This document shows, piece after piece, positions 32,334-39,046 of a stretch of DNA of 39,046 nucleotides. The stretch comes from Betaproteobacteria bacterium (GTDB lineage Bacteria > Pseudomonadota > Gammaproteobacteria > Burkholderiales > Casimicrobiaceae), in assembly GCA_027492485.1 (NCBI GenBank), contig JAPUER010000072.1:1-39046 (forward strand), read 5' to 3'. The notes below the pieces were generated by a model. That model was given only the letters and a program-made list of their open reading frames with translations. It made no database searches and was not told the DNA's origin. A program made the position numbers and the translations under genes. How positions within the stretch are numbered: position 1 is the stretch's first letter; every line of letters begins with the position of its first letter.

Positions 32334-33152
32334 ATGGGACACCTGAATACCGAACAAATCCTGCAATGGCTGACCACCAAGGGCGCCGAATTCGGCCTCA
32401 AGGTGCTGGCCGCCATCGCCGTCTGGATCGTCGGGCGCTGGATCATCGGCTTCACGCTCAAACTGGCCGGCAAAGCGTTCGCCCGCAGCAACCGCATCGA
32501 GCCGACCCTGGCGCGCTATCTGGCCTCGATCCTCGGCGTGCTGCTCAACGTCATCCTGATCCTCGCCATCTTCGACATCTTCGGCGTGCAGACCACCAGC
32601 TTTGCGGCGCTGCTGGCTGGCGCCGGACTGGCCATCGGCACCGCGTGGGGGGGCCTGCTGGCACACTTTGCCGCCGGCGTGTTCATGCAGGTATTGCGGC
32701 CCTACAAGGTGGGCGACTATGTCAACGTCGCCGGCATCGAGGGCACGGTGTCGGAGCTGGGGCTGTTCACCTCCACCATCATCTCCGGCGACAACGTGAC
32801 AAACATCGTCGGCAACAACAAGATCTTCAGCGACACCATCAAAAACTACTCGTCGCAGCCGCATCGCCGGGTCGACACCGAGGCCAAGATCGCCAATAGC
32901 GTCGACGTGCAGGACGCCATCGAACGTCTGAAAGACGCGCTGCCGCTGGTCACCAACGTACTGCAGACGCCACCGCCGGAAGTCGAAATCAGCAAGTTCA
33001 CGCCGGAAGGCCCGCTGCTCACCGTGCGCGCCTACACCCACACCGACCACTACTGGCAGGTTTACTTCGACGTCAACCAGATGATCGCCAAAACCTTCGG
33101 TAAGGCCGGCTATCCGGTGCCCGAGACGCCGCAGGTGCAGCGGCAGGTGTGA
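32334..33152 (+). CDS. Small mechanosensitive ion channel, MscS family
   Basis: A 272-residue MscS-type channel. Three membrane helices in the first ~110 residues (FGLKVLAAIAVWIVGRWIIG, LASILGVLLNVILILAIF, AALLAGAGLAIGTAWGGLLA; the last is the pore-lining Gly/Ala helix), then the beta domain (RPYKVGDYVNVAGIEGTVSE, FTSTIISGDNVTNIVGNNKI) and the alpha/beta C-terminal vestibule. It gates on membrane tension and releases solutes after osmotic down-shock. Start ATG 32334 has GGAG 9 nt before it. Confidence 0.93.
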   Translation: MGHLNTEQILQWLTTKGAEFGLKVLAAIAVWIVGRWIIGFTLKLAGKAFARSNRIEPTLARYLASILGVLLNVILILAIFDIFGVQTTSFAALLAGAGLAIGTAWGGLLAHFAAGVFMQVLRPYKVGDYVNVAGIEGTVSELGLFTSTIISGDNVTNIVGNNKIFSDTIKNYSSQPHRRVDTEAKIANSVDVQDAIERLKDALPLVTNVLQTPPPEVEISKFTPEGPLLTVRAYTHTDHYWQVYFDVNQMIAKTFGKAGYPVPETPQVQRQV

Positions 33153-33161
33153 CGATGTGAC

Positions 33162-33193
33162 GCCATTCCCGCGCCAACGGCGCGGGAATCCAG
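33162..33193. repeat. Palindrome of the ATTCCCGCG/GGAATCCAG type, left of the GIY-YIG gene
   Basis: GCCATTCCCGCGCCAACGGC GCGGGAATCCAG reads as a hairpin with the stem ATTCCCGCGCC/GGCGCGGGAAT. It lies 33 bp before the 3' end of the GIY-YIG gene and matches, in opposite orientation, the element at 33529-33561 on the other side of it. Confidence 0.85.
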
Positions 33194-33225
33194 AACCGTC
33201 GCCGGCGCAGAAACAGTTGCCGCCG

Positions 33226-33516
33226 CTACTGAATGTCCGGCCAAAGATCACGCCACCCGGGATTCGCGCGCTCGATCAATGCCAGTTTCGCCTTGCGCAA
33301 CATCTTCTTCACCTGCTTTTCGCGAGCAATCGCCCCCGGCATCGATGCGAAAAACTCAAAGTGGACCAGTGTTTTGACGCCATATTGCTTGGTGAAGCGG
33401 TCGACCAGACTTTCGCGATGCTGATACACGCGCTCGCGCAATGCGCCCGTCACACCGACATACAAGGTGCGGTTTCGCTTTGACGCCATGATGTAAATGG
33501 CAGGTTGAATTGACAT
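33226..33516 (-). CDS. Single-domain GIY-YIG nuclease-fold protein
   Basis: A 96-residue protein consisting of one GIY-YIG domain, the UPF0213/YhbQ-like class: A-I-Y-I-M at about 6-10 stands for GIY, Y-V-G at 19-21 for YIG, the conserved Arg is R27 or R29 in LRERVYQHRES, and the catalytic Glu-like residue is in the AIAREKQVKKMLR segment. Such proteins nick DNA or act on damaged or structured DNA in some members. Here the gene is enclosed by opposed ATTCCCGCG palindromes and sits in a non-operonic gap, which suggests a repeat-linked life style rather than core metabolism. Start ATG 33516 is preferred. Confidence 0.9.
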   Translation of the reverse strand: MSIQPAIYIMASKRNRTLYVGVTGALRERVYQHRESLVDRFTKQYGVKTLVHFEFFASMPGAIAREKQVKKMLRKAKLALIERANPGWRDLWPDIQ

Positions 33517-33528
33517 GTCGCCAGCCTA

Positions 33529-33561
33529 CTGGATTCCCGCGCCGTTGGCCCGAGAATGACG
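33529..33561. repeat. Palindrome of the CTGGATTCCCGCG type, right of the GIY-YIG gene
   Basis: CTGGATTCCCGCGCCGTTGG CCCGAGAATGACG is the inverted counterpart of the 33162-33193 palindrome, beginning 13 bp after the GIY-YIG start codon. Its inner hairpin is imperfect (GCGCCGTTGGCCCG). Confidence 0.75.
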
Positions 33562-33622
33562 GCGGGGGTGAAGGCAATGGCAGCCTCGGGCATTTGCGTG
33601 CATCGCCCTCGCCCCCTCCCGG

Positions 33623-33655
33623 GCGTCATCCTCGGCCAAAGGCCGGGGATCCAGA
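33623..33655. repeat. Palindrome GTCATCCTCGGCC / GGCCGGGGATCCAG
   Basis: A second palindrome of related layout (GCGTCATCCTCGGCCAAAGG then CCGGGGATCCAG) between the GIY-YIG and guaC genes, in inverted orientation to the 33529 copy. The surrounding 150 bases hold no gene. Confidence 0.7.
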
Positions 33656-33715
33656 AAGGTGGCAAACGCAACGACCATGCAGGATAGGTGCCCGTGCCCG
33701 CCCTGAAACTACGGC

Positions 33716-34765
33716 CTACACCGCCTTGCCATATACCTCATTAATCTGCTGCGTCACCCGCACAAAAGTCGTGCATTTGGACAGTGCCTTGAGCGTGCGG
33801 GCGCCGACGTAGGTGCAGGTTGAGCGCAGACCGCCGAGGATTTCCTGCACGGTGTGGTCGACCGGGCCGCGGGCTTCGAGGATGACTTCCTTGCCTTCGC
33901 TGGCGCGGTATTTGGCCACGCCGCCGGCGTACTTTTCCATCGCCACGTCGCTGCTCATGCCGTAGAAGCGGCGATAGGTCTTGCCGTGCTGATGCACGAT
34001 CTCGCCGCCCGATTCGTCGTGCGCGGCGAACATGCCGCCCAGCATCATGAAATCGGCGCCGCCGCCGAAGCCCTTGGCGACGTCGCCCGGCACCGTGCAG
34101 CCGCCGTCGCCGCAGATGTGGCCACCCAAGCCATGCGCAGCGTCGGCGCATTCGATGATCGCGGAGAGCTGCGGATAGCCGACGCCGGTCATCTTGCGCG
34201 TGGTACAGACGCTGCCGGGGCCGATGCCGACCTTGACGATGTCGGCGCCGGCCAGGATCAACGCTTCGGTGATGTCCGCCGTGACCACGTTGCCCGCCAT
34301 GACGGTCACGTTCGGATAGGCGTCGCGGAAACGCTTGACGAAATCGATGAAGGTCTCGGTGTAGCCATTCGCCACGTCGATGCAAACGAACTCGATATTG
34401 CTGCCGGTGTCGTCGCGCACGGCGCGGAATTTTTCGAGATCCGGATCGGAGATGCCGAGCGAATAGAACGCGTAGCGATGCACCGGGTGATTGTCGTCGT
34501 TGAAGAATGTGACGTAGTCTTCCACCGGATAGTGCTTGTGCAGCGCGACGTGCATCTCGTGCTTCGCCAGCGCGGCGGCCATTTCGAAGGTGCCCACGGT
34601 GTCCATATTGGCGGCGATGATCGGCACGCTCTCGCTCGTGCGGCCGGAATGGCGGTATTTGTAGTTGCGCTTCAGTTCGACCCGCGCGCGCGAACCGAGC
34701 GTGGAGCGCTTGGGGCGGAACAGGACATCCTTGAAGTCCAGTTTCAGTTCTTCTTCGATACGCAT
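33716..34765 (-). CDS. guaC: GMP reductase
   Basis: A 349-residue GMP reductase: GMP + NADPH to IMP + NADP+ + NH3, in purine interconversion. It is an (beta/alpha)8 barrel of the IMPDH/GMPR class. The nucleotide-binding and catalytic loop is [11 protein letters not shown] with catalytic C187; NADP contacts sit near [12 protein letters not shown]; the flap region is [12 protein letters not shown]. The absence of CBS domains and the length separate it from IMP dehydrogenase. SD GGAG is about 7 nt before ATG. The gene stands alone. The divergent gap to the DUF2891 gene holds a REP-like pair. Confidence 0.95.
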   Translation of the reverse strand: MRIEEELKLDFKDVLFRPKRSTLGSRARVELKRNYKYRHSGRTSESVPIIAANMDTVGTFEMAAALAKHEMHVALHKHYPVEDYVTFFNDDNHPVHRYAFYSLGISDPDLEKFRAVRDDTGSNIEFVCIDVANGYTETFIDFVKRFRDAYPNVTVMAGNVVTADITEALILAGADIVKVGIGPGSVCTTRKMTGVGYPQLSAIIECADAAHGLGGHICGDGGCTVPGDVAKGFGGGADFMMLGGMFAAHDESGGEIVHQHGKTYRRFYGMSSDVAMEKYAGGVAKYRASEGKEVILEARGPVDHTVQEILGGLRSTCTYVGARTLKALSKCTTFVRVTQQINEVYGKAV

Positions 34766-34828
34766 GAGCTAGCTCCAGTCACCCCGCTTGCAAACAGCCG
34801 GGCTGTGATGATTGCACAGCAACCAACC

Positions 34829-34891
34829 TTGTGGGAGCGTCCTTGGCCGCGAATGGCGCGCAGGCTATCGCGGCCAAGGCCGCTCCCACAA
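34829..34891. repeat. REP-like inverted repeat pair, TGTGGGAGCG(T/G)CC type
   Basis: The arms TGTGGGAGCGTCCTTGGCCG CGA (34830-34852) and TCGCGGCCAAGGCCGCTCCC ACA (34868-34890) are inverted with 15 bases between. It lies in the divergent 225-bp gap between guaC and the DUF2891 gene and is closely related to the 24059-24127 pair. Confidence 0.85.
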
Positions 34892-34990
34892 ACAACGCAA
34901 CAAAAAAGCGAGGTGCCGGCAAACTCTCGTTCGATGGCAACCCCGCTTGGTTGCACGAGATTATAAGAATGAAAAGTTAGACTTCGGCTT

Positions 34991-36016
34991 ATGCCCGACA
35001 TCAATTCCAGCCACGCCGCCTACGCCCGCACGGCACTCGATAACGTGCGCCGCGAGTACCCGAACTTCGTGATGCACTTCGTGCACTCGGCAGACGAGGC
35101 GCGCGCTTGCGTCCCGTCGGCGTTGCACCCGGTTTTTTACGGCAGTTACGACTGGCATTCCTGCGTGCACATGCACTGGTCACTGGCGCGCCTGCTCAAT
35201 CTGGACGCGGAAGCGACGCATTCGCGCGCCATCGTGTCGTGGTTCGATCGCCAGTTCGACGAGGGCAAGGCGCGCACCGAGGCGGCCTACTTCGACCGGC
35301 CCGGCGCCGCGCTCTGGGAGCGCCCCTACGGTTGGGGCTGGCTGCTCAAGCTCTATGCCGAACTGGCGGTTTGCGTGCACCCGCATGCGGCGCGCTGGCG
35401 CGCTGGCCTCGCGCCGCTCGCCGATCGGCTGGCCGACGCGATGTTCGATCACCTGAAAACGGCACCGGCACCGGTGCGGCATGGCGTGCACTCCAATACC
35501 GCGTTTGCGATGATTCATGCGCTGCGCTACGCCAACACCGTTGGCGATGCGGAGTTCGCCGGTCTGATCGGGCGAACGGCCGGCCAATGGTTCACCAACG
35601 ATCGCGACTACCGTCTGGCTTTCGATTTCTCTGGCGAGGATTTTCTGTCGCCCGCGCTGACCGAAGCCTTGCTGATGGCGCTGGTGCTGCCGCGCGACGA
35701 ATTCCTGCCGTGGTTCGATGCCTTCCTGCCGGAACTGGCGCGCGGTGACTACGCTTGCCTCGAACCCGCCTGCGTGGTCAACGAGAAAGATGCGCGGCAA
35801 GTGCACAACCACGGATTGAATCTCTCGCGCGCCTGGGCGATGCGCGGCGTGATGCAGATGCTGACGCCGGGTGACGATCCGCGCTGGCAGCGCTTCGGCG
35901 AACTCTCCGGCGAGCATCTGCGCGCCGCCGAAGCCGCGATCACCGGCGGCGATTACGTCAGCACGCACTGGCTGATCTCGTTCGCGCTGCTGGCCGAGAC
36001 GGAGTGGCATTCGTGA
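34991..36016 (+). CDS. DUF2891 family protein
   Basis: A 341-residue protein of the DUF2891 family (function unknown; probably an alpha/alpha-barrel enzyme of the six-hairpin type). Conserved marks are HPVFYGSYDWHSCVHMHW near 46-63, ERPYGWGWLLKLYAEL near 109-124, HSNTAFAMIHAL, SGEDFLSPALTEALLMALVL and HNHGLNLSRAWAM. The several His/Trp/Glu sites look catalytic or substrate-binding. The start at 34991 is the first ATG in frame; there is no clear SD sequence. The stop overlaps the GTG start of the rmuC gene by 4 bp, so the two are cotranslated. Confidence 0.9.
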   Translation: MPDINSSHAAYARTALDNVRREYPNFVMHFVHSADEARACVPSALHPVFYGSYDWHSCVHMHWSLARLLNLDAEATHSRAIVSWFDRQFDEGKARTEAAYFDRPGAALWERPYGWGWLLKLYAELAVCVHPHAARWRAGLAPLADRLADAMFDHLKTAPAPVRHGVHSNTAFAMIHALRYANTVGDAEFAGLIGRTAGQWFTNDRDYRLAFDFSGEDFLSPALTEALLMALVLPRDEFLPWFDAFLPELARGDYACLEPACVVNEKDARQVHNHGLNLSRAWAMRGVMQMLTPGDDPRWQRFGELSGEHLRAAEAAITGGDYVSTHWLISFALLAETEWHS

Positions 36017-37398
36017 CGCTCGTCGATATGGCGCTGGCGCTGATCATCCTGCTGCTGGTCGCGATCCTGATTCTGGTTGCGCGGCAGAAGGGCGGCATCG
36101 TGCGCCGCGTCAACGACGAGCTCGGCACGCAGCTCGAAAGCAAACACCGCGCGATGATCGGCGACGTTGGCGGCATGTTCAACCAGGTCAGCGAGCGCGT
36201 CGGGCGCGACCTCACGGCCTCGTCGTCCGGCACCCGCGAGGTGATCGGCACCCTGCAGGTGCAGGTGATCCATTCGCTGTCGCAGCAGACCGAAGCCTCG
36301 CTCAAGCAGCTCGCGCTGTTGCAGCAAACGCTGTCGACGCAGCAGGATGCCTTGAAGCGCGAGGTGCTCGAACAGATGCTCGGCAAGATGGCCGAGCAGA
36401 CGCGCGCCAATCAGGAGCTGCTGCAGAACACGCTGCGCAACATGAGCGCGCAGATCACGCAGCAGGCCGAGACCATGACCAAAACCGTGGACGGCCGGCT
36501 GGAACAGATCAGCGGCAAGGTCAACGAGCGGCTCGACGAAGGCTTCAAGAAGACCAACGAGACCTTCGCCAGCGTGATGGCGCGGCTCGCGGTGATCGAC
36601 GAGGCGCAGAAGAAGATCGACGGTCTCACCACTAACGTCGTGAGCCTGCAGCAGGTGCTCTCCGACAAGTCGGCGCGCGGCGCCTTCGGCGAGGTGCAGC
36701 TCGAAGCGCTGGTGCGCGACACTTTGCCTCCCGATGTTTACGAATTTCAGGCCGCCGTCGGTGGCGGTCGCGAGAAAGCCGACTGCGTACTGACGATGCC
36801 GGACGGCACCTCGCGCATGGCGATCGACTCGAAGTTTCCGCTGTCGAACTACCGCACCGCGATCGACGCCAGTCTGCCCGAGGCTGAACGCAACGCCGCG
36901 CGCAAGCAATTCGCCACCGACGTCAAAAAGCACATCAACGACATCGCGGGCAAGTACATCCAGCCGGGCGCCGGGGCTGACTCCGCCGTGATGTTCATCC
37001 CGTCCGAGGCAGTGTTTGCCGAGATCGTCGGCAACCATCCCGAGATCGTCGCGCAGGCGCAGGCGCAGCGCGTGTGGATGACCTCGCCGACCAACCTGAT
37101 GGCGGTGCTGCACACGGTGCGCGCGGTGCTGCGCGACGCCGAGATGCGCAAGCAGGCGGCAGTGATCAAGACCGAGCTCGACAAGCTCGGCGGCGACTTC
37201 GGGCGCTTCCAGGAGCGCATGGACAAACTCGCGACGCACATCAAGCAGGCGCACGACGACGCCGAACTGGTGCAGATTTCGAGCCGCAAGATCAGCGGGC
37301 ATTTCGAACGGATCAAATCGGTCGACATCGAGGCCGGCGCGGACGCACTCGCGAGCCCGACGGCAACCAAGTCCCCTCCCCTTCAAGGGGAGGGCTAG
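36013..37398 (+). CDS. rmuC: DNA recombination protein RmuC
   Basis: A 461-residue RmuC-family protein. An N-terminal membrane helix (about 5-23, MALALIILLLVAILILVA) is followed by a long coiled coil (~30-200: VRRVNDELGTQLESKHRAM, QTEASLKQLALLQQTLSTQ) and the RmuC nuclease-like domain (~200-440: GAFGEVQLEALVRDTLPPD, AIDSKFPLSNYRTAIDASL, VMFIPSEAVFAEIVGN, TNLMAVLHTVRAVLRD). It limits inversions between short repeats in E. coli. The start is taken as GTG 36013 because it forms a GTGA overlap with the DUF2891 stop. The last residues (SPPLQGEG) are encoded by an inverted-repeat element (37373-37410), so the native C-terminus was probably altered by that element. Confidence 0.93.
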   Translation: MTLVDMALALIILLLVAILILVARQKGGIVRRVNDELGTQLESKHRAMIGDVGGMFNQVSERVGRDLTASSSGTREVIGTLQVQVIHSLSQQTEASLKQLALLQQTLSTQQDALKREVLEQMLGKMAEQTRANQELLQNTLRNMSAQITQQAETMTKTVDGRLEQISGKVNERLDEGFKKTNETFASVMARLAVIDEAQKKIDGLTTNVVSLQQVLSDKSARGAFGEVQLEALVRDTLPPDVYEFQAAVGGGREKADCVLTMPDGTSRMAIDSKFPLSNYRTAIDASLPEAERNAARKQFATDVKKHINDIAGKYIQPGAGADSAVMFIPSEAVFAEIVGNHPEIVAQAQAQRVWMTSPTNLMAVLHTVRAVLRDAEMRKQAAVIKTELDKLGGDFGRFQERMDKLATHIKQAHDDAELVQISSRKISGHFERIKSVDIEAGADALASPTATKSPPLQGEG

Positions 37399-37492
37399 GG
37401 TGGGGATGGGTTTCGGCGGCTTGATTGCGGTTACGGCGCGGGGCAACCCCATCCCCCTCCCAACCTCCCCCTTGAAGGGGGAGGAGCCAATC
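37372..37492. repeat. Inverted repeat pair, CCCCTCCCC/GGGGAGG type, overlapping the rmuC 3' end
   Basis: Left arm CCCCTCCCCTTCAAGGGGAG GGCTAGGGTGGGGATGGG (37373-37410), right arm CCCCATCCCCCTCCCAACCT CCCCCTTGAAGGGGGAGGAG (37447-37486). The left arm contains the last 8 codons and stop of rmuC. It resembles the 26455-26583 pair. Confidence 0.88.
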
Positions 37493-37507
37493 AGTTGACG
37501 TGCACGA

Positions 37508-38311
37508 ATGTTCTCTTGGCTAAAAAACAAGCGCCGCGAACGCGCGCTTGAATCGCATGCGATCCCGGATGGCGAATGGGCCGCGGCGCTGCACGAACTT
37601 TCGTTTCTCGATCACTACGAAGCCGCCGCGCTCGCGCGGCTGCGCGAACTGACGACGCTGTTTCTGGTCGAGAAGAACATCGTTTCCGGTGCCGAGGACG
37701 GGCGGCACGCGCTCACGGTCACGCCGCACATGCGCATCCTGATCGCCGTGCAGGCCTGCCTGCTGATTCTCGGCCGTGGTGCGACCGTGATGGAAGCGAT
37801 GCATGACTTCGACGGCTGGGACAACGTCGTGGCGCATCCCGGCGATTTCCCGCGCAGCCATGACTATGAAGACGAAGCCGGTGTGGTCCATCAACTCGAC
37901 GAGCCGATCGCCGGCGAGAGCTGGTACAACGGGCCGGTGCTGCTGTCGTGGCCGGCGGTGGCGGCCGGCTACGACGAGACCGGCATGGCGCTGGTGATTC
38001 ACGAGTTCGCGCACAAGATCGACATGCTCGATGGCGAGGTCGACGGCATCCCGCCGCTGCGCGGTGACGCACGTGACACCTTTGCGCGCGAGGTCAATGC
38101 GGCCTACGCCGATTTCTGCAAACGCGTCGACGACGGCGAGGACACCGCGATCGACCCCTACGCCGCCGAGCTGATCGACGAGTTCTTTGCGGTGAGCTGC
38201 GAGGTGTTTTTCGCCGAACCGGAATTGCTGCGTGCCGAATACCCGGCCTACTACGCGCAGCTCATGGCGTACTTTGGCGTCGATCCCGAGGCCGGCCGGC
38301 TGCTGCGCTGA
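37508..38311 (+). CDS. mtfA: Zinc peptidase MtfA family (M90)
   Basis: A 267-residue MtfA-like zinc peptidase. The HExxH motif is H165-E-F-A-H169 (LVIHEFAHKIDMLDG, residues 162-176), and the third ligand should be E224 or E225 in the ELIDEFFAVSCEVFFAEP segment. In E. coli MtfA sequesters the repressor Mlc and has peptidase activity. Other family marks: GPVLLSWPAVAAGYDE and NVVAHPGDFPR. It follows rmuC by about 110 bp, most of which is the inverted repeat. Confidence 0.95.
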   Translation: MFSWLKNKRRERALESHAIPDGEWAAALHELSFLDHYEAAALARLRELTTLFLVEKNIVSGAEDGRHALTVTPHMRILIAVQACLLILGRGATVMEAMHDFDGWDNVVAHPGDFPRSHDYEDEAGVVHQLDEPIAGESWYNGPVLLSWPAVAAGYDETGMALVIHEFAHKIDMLDGEVDGIPPLRGDARDTFAREVNAAYADFCKRVDDGEDTAIDPYAAELIDEFFAVSCEVFFAEPELLRAEYPAYYAQLMAYFGVDPEAGRLLR

Positions 38312-38325
38312 CGACGGCCGTCTGT

Positions 38326-38344
38326 GCCGGATCGGCGATTTTTG
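38326..38344 (+). terminator. Weak hairpin with T tract after mtfA
   Basis: GCCGGATCGGC (4-bp stem, 3-nt loop) at 38326-38336 is followed by GATTTTTGC. The stem is short, so a real intrinsic terminator is doubtful; the T tract lies just outside the left end of palindromic repeat E. Confidence 0.3.
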
Positions 38345-38350
38345 CTAACA

Positions 38351-38464
38351 GCTTCGTGGTGAAACGCCCATTGCAATTGGGCTAAAACGCCGAAATGCAA
38401 TAAAGTCGACTATTTGGCAAATCGCGCCCTGAGCCCTTATGGCAAGCGGCTTTGACGGAAAAGC
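38351..38464. repeat. 114-bp palindromic repeat, copy E
   Basis: Fifth copy, between the convergent mtfA and CBS genes. GTCGAC is at 38405-38410. The left arm GCCCATTGCAATTGGGC ends at 38382 and the right arm starts at 38433 (GCCCTTATGG), each 22 nt from the core. The right end GAAAAGC stops at 38464, which is the last base of the CBS stop codon (complement of CTA at 38464-38466). The left arm is a near-perfect hairpin. Confidence 0.8.
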
Positions 38465-38904
38465 TATCCCCTGGCGTCGTTCACCTGTTCGTTGAATTCG
38501 GCCATGCTCTGCGCCGCGCCGATCTCACGCGGCAGCGCGTCGCGCACCGAAAACACGCCGAGGATTTTTGCCGCCGGCCCGACGATGGGCAGATGCCGGA
38601 AGCCGCGCTCGATCATGATCAGCACCGCATCCGACACCAGCGTCTCCGGCGTCACGCAGTAGGGATTGCGCGTCATGATGTCGCCGACGATGGTCTTGTC
38701 CGGCGGCAGCGCCCTGGCCAGCACGCGGGTCATCAGGTCGCGCTCGGTGACGATACCCAGCAGCTTGCCCGGCGGCTCCACGATCAGCACGCTGCCGCAA
38801 TTGGCGCCGGTCATCAGGCAGGCCGCCTCCCACACCGTGGCGTGCGCGCCGAGGCTCACCACGTGTTTTTGCGACATCGACTGGAATACGGTTCGTTCGG
38901 CCAT
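38464..38904 (-). CDS. CBS-domain pair protein
   Basis: A 146-residue stand-alone CBS pair (Bateman module). CBS1 is at about 10-68 (VWEAACLMTGANCGSVLIVE, GKLLGIVTERDLMTRVLA), CBS2 at about 75-135 (VGDIMTRNPYCVTPETLVSD, HLPIVGPAAKILGVFSVRDA). Such modules bind adenine nucleotides and sense energy state, acting on partner proteins. ATG 38904 has GGAGG 9 nt upstream. The TAG stop sits at the edge of repeat E. No fused effector domain is present. Confidence 0.92.
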   Translation of the reverse strand: MAERTVFQSMSQKHVVSLGAHATVWEAACLMTGANCGSVLIVEPPGKLLGIVTERDLMTRVLARALPPDKTIVGDIMTRNPYCVTPETLVSDAVLIMIERGFRHLPIVGPAAKILGVFSVRDALPREIGAAQSMAEFNEQVNDARG

Positions 38905-38937
38905 AGGTTGCCTCCAATCACCAATTCTGAGGTGCAT

Positions 38938-39046
38938 CTGTAGGAGCGGGGGGGGCCCCGGAGACCCGGCCGGGGACCGGGCCAGCGCGGGCCAGCCCCC
39001 GCCAACCAGGGCGGGGTGTGGGCCCCGCCGGGTTGTTGTTGTGCAG
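38938..39046. other. Low-quality or artefactual contig end
   Basis: The sequence opens like the REP motif (TGTAGGAGCGG at 38939-38949), then turns to long G and C runs (GGGGGGGCCCC), nearly palindromic GC patches and a TTGTTGTTG end. It contains no gene and its composition fits an assembly or read-quality artefact, though a truly GC-rich repeat cannot be excluded. Confidence 0.5.

Noticed and set aside
34961-34998. A sixth copy of the 114-bp palindrome near AAAGTTAGACTT before the DUF2891 gene
   Set aside because: AAAGTTAGACTT resembles the AAGTCGACTT core but lacks GTCGAC, and no GCCC motif lies 22 nt away.
927-38464. CRISPR array or phage attachment interpretation of the dispersed repeats
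   Set aside because: Copies are kilobases apart, not regularly spaced, there are no spacers, cas genes, integrase or tRNA-end duplications.

Overview
The window looks like chromosomal DNA of a high-GC (roughly 65 percent by eye) betaproteobacterium, most likely in or near Burkholderiales. The basis is a Bug-type tripartite tricarboxylate receptor, a fused LivH-LivM permease, an Azotobacter FdI-type 7Fe ferredoxin, and the style of the intergenic palindromes. No rRNA, tRNA, CRISPR array, prophage or transposase gene was seen. The assignment is inference; no marker gene fixes the taxon.

Layout. 1-1445: a cut-off membrane/coiled-coil gene and ferredoxin fdxA, both on minus. 1848-5942: a minus-strand group of a DUF2238 membrane protein, a LivHM fusion and two Liv-type ATPases, all closely packed. 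6010-9633: an aminotransferase, an orphan ParA-like ATPase behind a striking double palindrome, and a secreted serine hydrolase. 10288-11882: a bactofilin overlapping a small basic protein, then a secreted YciI-like protein. 11898-14818: a two-component system (minus). Divergent from it, 15048-20180 holds an SPFH protein overlapping an SH3-like protein, and a DUF898 membrane protein overlapping an M48 protease. 20199-26204: a minus-strand malonate cluster (GntR regulator, malonyl-CoA decarboxylase, Bug receptor, malonyl-CoA synthetase, FAD oxidoreductase). 26852-32088: an alpha/beta hydrolase, a FecCD/ATPase importer pair, a NylB-like serine hydrolase and an iron-type binding protein. 32334-38904: MscS channel, GIY-YIG protein, GMP reductase, DUF2891, RmuC, MtfA and a CBS-pair protein. 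The last ~100 bases look like a poor-quality contig end.

The most unusual thing here is not a gene. Five intergenic, AT-rich, 114-bp imperfect palindromes (927-1040, 1691-1804, 9839-9952, 26642-26755, 38351-38464) share one exact geometry: a central GTCGAC, exactly 22 nt on each side to a GGGC/GCCC-type motif, and AGCTTTT/AAAAGCT-like ends. Their overall sequence identity is only moderate, yet the landmark spacing never varies, and several arms carry compensatory changes. I do not recognise this family. A second layer of more ordinary REP-like inverted-repeat pairs (TGTRGGAGCGG, GTAGGGTGGGC, CTCCCC and ATTCCCGCG types) occupies most other intergenic gaps.

Functionally, the malonate cluster should import or bind a dicarboxylate, activate malonate to malonyl-CoA and decarboxylate it to acetyl-CoA under a GntR switch. 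The two-component/SPFH/SH3/DUF898/M48 block reads like an envelope surveillance module, but that is inferred from gene order only.
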